Assembly: GCA_900769905.1 (NCBI GenBank)
Contig: CAAGIL010000158.1
Coordinates: forward strand, 1 to 11,088
From: Rikenellaceae bacterium
GTDB lineage: Bacteria > Bacteroidota > Bacteroidia > Bacteroidales > UBA932
DNA length: 11,088 nucleotides
Direction of reading: 5' to 3'
Position 1 is the first letter of the stretch. Each line of letters starts with the position of its first letter. The notes beneath the pieces are model-generated. The model worked only from the letters and a program-made list of their open reading frames with translations, was not told the DNA's origin and did no database searches. The position numbers and the translations under genes were made by a program. Positions 8,773 through 11,088 of the stretch are shown piece after piece.

Positions 8773-8773
8773 T

Positions 8774-9496
8774 ATGCCAAGGACGGGGACAACTGTCGCA
8801 TTGCTGCTGCTTTCGTTTGTGCTGGCAGTCACTTCCTGCTCCAAAGGCGGGAGGGTGCTGTCCGAGCACAAGATGGAGCTGCTGTATGCCGATATGTTCC
8901 TGGCCGACCAGTGGCTGCGCGACCATCCCCAGTACAGGTCTGTGGCCGATACCACTCTTTTCTTCGACCCCATCTTCGAGAAGCATAACATCACCTTCGA
9001 GGACTACGATGCCAGCCTGAAGTACTATGTCTCCAATCCTGAACTGCTGGCGGAGATAACCCAGAAAGCCTCGGCCAGACTTCAGAAGATGGCGGACAGT
9101 ATGAATAAGGAGGTAGAGAGACTGGCTGAAATCGACAGGACCAACAAGGCCAACCGGGTCAAGCACGAGTTCGTCGATTTCGAGTCGCTGGAGCCTCGCT
9201 CCGATTTTTATCCTTTCCCGGACAGCAGTGCCGTGAACTCGGATTCCCTTTCTGTGCGGCTGGATTCCCTGTCTGTCAGCCCGGACTCCCTGTCTGTGCG
9301 GCTGGATTCCCTGTCTGCCGGCCCTGACTCTCTGTCTGTCAGCCTCGACTCAGTCAAGGTGGCGCCAACACTGTTTTCGCGTCCCGACAGTCTTCCGTTG
9401 AGGAAACGCAGGGCGGCTCCGAGAAAGGAGGAGAACAGTATGACCCCCGGCCTGGACCAGAAAACCATACAGTCCCTATGTTTGAAATCGAAATAA
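8774..9496 (+). CDS. DUF4296-like lipoprotein with heptad-repeat tail, 3' end probably altered by the IS
   Basis: A 240-residue lipoprotein of unknown function. The signal MPRTGTTVALLLLSFVLAVTSC ends in Cys22 (VTSC lipobox). Residues about 30-115 resemble the Bacteroidota DUF4296 domain: HKMELLYADMFLADQWL, FFDPIFEKHNITFEDYDASLKYYVSNPELLAEI, then a helical KASARLQKMADSMNKEVERLAEI segment. From residue 157 the tail is a tandem heptad (DSLSVRL / DSLSVSP). It begins 1 nt after pheT and is probably translated with it. The last codons (LCLKSK, stop at 9496) overlap a -7 element ahead of the IS110 bridge-RNA candidate and may be element sequence. If the element is removed at the AGTCC repeats (9471-9475, 10822-10826) the protein would end QSA-stop two codons after TIQ. 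Function cannot be inferred. Confidence 0.8.
   Translation: MPRTGTTVALLLLSFVLAVTSCSKGGRVLSEHKMELLYADMFLADQWLRDHPQYRSVADTTLFFDPIFEKHNITFEDYDASLKYYVSNPELLAEITQKASARLQKMADSMNKEVERLAEIDRTNKANRVKHEFVDFESLEPRSDFYPFPDSSAVNSDSLSVRLDSLSVSPDSLSVRLDSLSAGPDSLSVSLDSVKVAPTLFSRPDSLPLRKRRAAPRKEENSMTPGLDQKTIQSLCLKSK
9242..9367 (+). repeat. Coding 21-bp tandem repeat, alternating as 42-bp pairs
   Basis: Six consecutive 21-nt units start at 9242, 9263, 9284, 9305, 9326 and 9347. They encode DSLSVRL, DSLSVSP, DSLSVRL, DSLSAGP, DSLSVSL and DSVKVAP. Units 1 and 3 (ending RL) and units 2 and 4 (ending P) resemble each other most, suggesting duplication of a 42-bp pair; units 5 and 6 are degenerate. The encoded tail is Ser/Asp-rich and probably an extended spacer in the periplasm or at the surface. 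Confidence 0.85.
9477..9484 (+). promoter_or_regulatory. Bacteroides-type -7 element ahead of the bridge-RNA candidate
   Basis: TATGTTTG fits TAnnTTTG. It ends 16 nt before the first hairpin (9501), placing a start near 9488-9492. No TTTG lies 19-21 nt upstream in the present arrangement. IS110 elements assemble their guide-RNA promoter when the excised circle joins right and left ends, so the -33 half would be expected in the right end; TTTG at 10806-10809 is a candidate. Confidence 0.4.
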
Positions 9497-9500
9497 AAAG

Positions 9501-9681
9501 GAGGTCGGCACCGCCGCCTCGATAAAGCACCCTCGGCGGCTACAACACGACAGGCTGCGCCGGGCTCTGGGTAAAGGCCCGCTTGCCAGTCGGTTGTTGC
9601 CAGGGGAAAAATAAAGCTGTCGATTTTTTGGTTACATTTAAAGCGCAAACAAAAATGACAACCTCTAAATCACAGCTTTAT
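9501..9681 (+). ncRNA. Candidate IS110 bridge RNA (three-hairpin guide RNA)
   Basis: Three hairpins follow each other. (1) 9501-9520: GAGG, bulged T, CGGC, loop ACC, GCCG, CCTC; 8 bp. (2) 9538-9601: 9538-9546 pairs with 9593-9601 (one mismatch), 9548-9551 with 9589-9592, 9553-9555 with 9585-9587, then a 5/3-nt internal loop, and 9561-9565 with 9577-9581 around an 11-nt loop. (3) 9611-9681: ten perfect pairs ATAAAGCTGT/ACAGCTTTAT, bulged C, five pairs, internal loop TTT/TCT, GGTT/AACC, a small internal loop and CATTT/AAATG around a 13-nt loop (9640-9652). The known IS621 bridge RNA is about 177 nt with a 5' stem-loop, a target-binding loop and a donor-binding loop, located before the recombinase gene; this span is 181 nt with the same order. 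RNA ends and guides are not established. The third hairpin reaches into the transposase AUG. Confidence 0.65.
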
Positions 9682-10753
9682 GGAACAAAGAAACAAAATT
9701 AGTTTCAAAGGACAAAACATCTACATCGGATTGGATGTCCATTTGAAGAGTTGGTCGGTAACAATTTTGTCGGAGACGTCAGTCTTGAAGAAGTACAGAC
9801 AGGATGCGAGCCCAGAAGCACTGCACAAGACCCTGACAACAAACTATCCGGACGCGGAGTACTACTCCGTATATGAAGCAGGCTTCTGCGGGTTCTGGAT
9901 ACATGACAGATTGACGGAATTGGGAATACACAACATCGTGGTAAACCCCGCTGACGTGCCGACCATGAGCAGCGAGAAGCTGCGCAAGACGGATGCGGTA
10001 GACAGTAAGAAACTTGCTGTTTGCCTGAGGGCAAAGCAACTGAGAGGAATATATACCCCTGATGCTGAAGCTCTGGAGATACGCTCTTTGATAAGATTGA
10101 AGAACTCGATTACGAAGGATACTACACGGCAGAAGAATCGGATCAAGTCCCAGTTACGGTATCTCGGCATAGATATCCCGAAAGAATACCTTGAGCCGAA
10201 CTCGAACTGGTCAAAACGGTTCGTTGCCTGGCTCAAGGATGTTCAGATGAAGACTACGAGCGGCCGTCAGACCCTGGATCTGCAGATACGCCAGTTCGAG
10301 GACCTGCGCAGACAGAAGTTGGAGATAACGAGGGCATTGCGCAAACTGTCGCACAGCGAGAAGTTCGAGAATACACTACGGCTCCTTATGACGGTTCCCG
10401 GCATAGGCCAGACCACCGGTCTTGCGCTGATGGCGGAGATCGTGGACGTAACGCGCTTTGCCAATGCCGAGCAACTTGCGGCCTACGTCGGTATGATTCC
10501 GATGTGCCACTCAAGCGGTGAGCATGAAGGTGTCGGGGACATTACTCTCCGAAAGCATGCCATCCTGCGCAGCAACATCATTGAGGCAGCCTGGGTAGCA
10601 ATCAGGAAGGACGAAGCGATGCAACTCTGCTACCTGAACAACTGCAAGAAGATGGTTCCGAGCAAAGCTATTGTCAAGGTTGCAAGAAAGCTTGTAAATC
10701 GTATCTATTTCGTACTCAAACGCCGTCAGCCTTATGTCAATGCTGTGGCGTAA
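9680..10753 (+). CDS. IS110-family transposase (DEDD recombinase)
   Basis: A 357-residue protein, full length for the family. The N-terminal RuvC-like domain shows the acidic tetrad Asp19 (IYIGLDVHLKSW), Glu66 (SVYEAGFCGF), Asp105 and Asp108 (KTDAVDSKKLA), with spacing close to IS621 (D11, E60, D102, D105). A coiled-coil-like linker covers about 130-230. The C-terminal domain has a helix-hairpin-helix (VPGIGQTTGLAL, about 239-250) and the family Ser-Gly motif in GMIPMCHSSGEHEGVGDIT, where Ser279 (or Ser278) is the likely catalytic serine, then LRKHAILRSNIIEAAW. IS110 enzymes recombine DNA with the aid of an element-encoded bridge RNA. The ATG at 9680 lies in the 3' arm of a strong hairpin. 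No frameshift or stop is seen, so the enzyme may be active. Confidence 0.95.
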   Translation: MEQRNKISFKGQNIYIGLDVHLKSWSVTILSETSVLKKYRQDASPEALHKTLTTNYPDAEYYSVYEAGFCGFWIHDRLTELGIHNIVVNPADVPTMSSEKLRKTDAVDSKKLAVCLRAKQLRGIYTPDAEALEIRSLIRLKNSITKDTTRQKNRIKSQLRYLGIDIPKEYLEPNSNWSKRFVAWLKDVQMKTTSGRQTLDLQIRQFEDLRRQKLEITRALRKLSHSEKFENTLRLLMTVPGIGQTTGLALMAEIVDVTRFANAEQLAAYVGMIPMCHSSGEHEGVGDITLRKHAILRSNIIEAAWVAIRKDEAMQLCYLNNCKKMVPSKAIVKVARKLVNRIYFVLKRRQPYVNAVA

Positions 10754-11088
10754 TAGAGATATATCCTGTCTGGTAAACAGACTTTCTGAGAGAGAATACT
10801 ACATATTTGTTGCGGCTTTGAAGTCCGCTTAAAACAGTTTGCTCCTCTCACCTTGCTAAACTGATACAGGAACTTGCGGCACCGAACCGGATGACCGCTG
10901 TGGAAAGTTTGTTTACCGAGGATATTTTACGGGTTCTGAATCTCGACCTTCACAAGAGGCCGGTGGGGCATCACGCACTACTATCAAAGGAAGATGAAAA
11001 TATATGTATTGTTAAGATGTTGATTATAAAGAATATAAATGTTTAACTAATAAATCGAGATCCATTTTTATTTGGATTTCAACTGGAA
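10754..11088. other. Non-coding right end of the IS and AT-rich flank
   Basis: The first part (to about 10826) is the presumed IS right end. It holds a small hairpin GTCTG-gtaaa-CAGAC (10768-10782) and a second, GCGG-CT-ttga-AG-t-CCGC (10812-10828), close to the proposed end. Neither is followed by a good T-run, so I do not call a terminator. Beyond it, GC-balanced sequence turns AT-rich from about 10985. Near the edge ATCCA (11060-11064) and TGGAT (11073-11077) form a weak inverted repeat. I see no RNA gene and no convincing gene other than a doubtful short frame. Confidence 0.5.
10891..11046 (+). CDS. Doubtful 51-codon open frame right of the IS
   Basis: ATG to TAA encodes MTAVESLFTEDILRVLNL... 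ending IIKNINV. The frame is open upstream to 10822 without an ATG (…LAKLIQELAAPNR before the Met). The first half has coding-like amino-acid composition; the second half lies in AT-rich sequence. I recognise no family. It could be a gene remnant cut by the IS, a small real gene or chance. Confidence 0.2.
   Translation: MTAVESLFTEDILRVLNLDLHKRPVGHHALLSKEDENICIVKMLIIKNINV

Larger units (their letters stand above)
9476..10826 (+). mobile_element. IS110-family insertion sequence, intact (ends approximate)
   Basis: The element carries a full-length DEDD transposase, about 200 nt of structured non-coding left end and a short right end, the usual layout of the IS110 group (not IS1111, where the RNA lies 3'). 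There are no long terminal inverted repeats, as expected. I place the ends at a 5-nt repeat, AGTCC (9471-9475 and 10822-10826). This gives about 1.35 kb, a normal size, and restores an in-frame stop for the interrupted gene. A 5-nt repeat can occur by chance, so the ends are tentative; the element itself is not in doubt. It inserted at the 3' end of the DUF4296-like gene and is in the same orientation as the ftsY-pheT run. Confidence 0.65.

Noticed and set aside
7705..8994. Open frame of 429 codons on the minus strand
   Set aside because: It is antisense to pheT and the following lipoprotein; no family features, His/Glu/Leu-rich shadow translation.
9501..9520. GC-rich hairpin as intrinsic terminator of the ftsY-pheT-lipoprotein run
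   Set aside because: It is followed by GATAAAGCAC, not a T-run; it fits better as the first stem-loop of the bridge-RNA candidate.
9208..9648. Minus-strand open frame with repeated TDRES units
   Set aside because: It is the antisense reading of the heptad repeats and of the hairpin region; no start context or family match.

Overview
The window looks like chromosome from a Bacteroidales bacterium (phylum Bacteroidota). Three things point there: a set of fimbrillin / FimB-Mfa2 / OmpA-type fimbrial genes, a DUF4296-type lipoprotein, and promoter-like elements of the Bacteroides form (TAnnTTTG, in one case with TTTG 20 nt upstream). The coding sequence is fairly GC-rich for the phylum. I cannot name a genus.

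Minus strand, 1-5338: a fimbrial or surface-adhesin locus read right to left. First comes a seven-helix membrane protein with a C-terminal AraC-like DNA-binding domain (4223-5338), the likely local regulator. Then come an OmpA-family outer-membrane protein (2853-4130), a FimB/Mfa2-like lipoprotein (1957-2844), a fimbrillin-family lipoprotein (1057-1938) and a second, longer fimbrillin-family lipoprotein that runs off the left edge (1-1043). The last four genes are separated by only 8-18 nt and are probably one transcript: envelope anchor, anchor subunit, then fimbrial or tip subunits.

Plus strand, 5422-9496: a housekeeping run of ftsY (SRP receptor GTPase), pheT (phenylalanyl-tRNA synthetase beta chain) and a DUF4296-like lipoprotein whose tail is a tandem heptad repeat. 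ftsY and the regulator gene diverge from an 83-nt region holding two outward-facing promoter elements.

Right part, about 9476-10826: an IS110-family insertion sequence with an intact DEDD transposase (9680-10753). The 180 nt before the transposase fold into three consecutive hairpins (9501-9520, 9538-9601, 9611-9681). The last has 24 base pairs and includes the first two bases of the transposase start codon. Size, position and layout (5' stem-loop plus two larger stem-loops) match the bridge RNA of IS110 elements, the guide RNA that pairs with target and donor DNA. A Bacteroides-type -7 element (9477-9484) precedes it. I propose that the element inserted at the extreme 3' end of the DUF4296-like gene and replaced its last residue with a few element-encoded ones. 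The 262 nt right of the proposed end hold only a doubtful 51-codon frame and AT-rich sequence.

The most noteworthy item is the candidate bridge RNA with its proposed ends and donor guides. The fimbrial locus with its membrane-embedded AraC-like regulator comes second.
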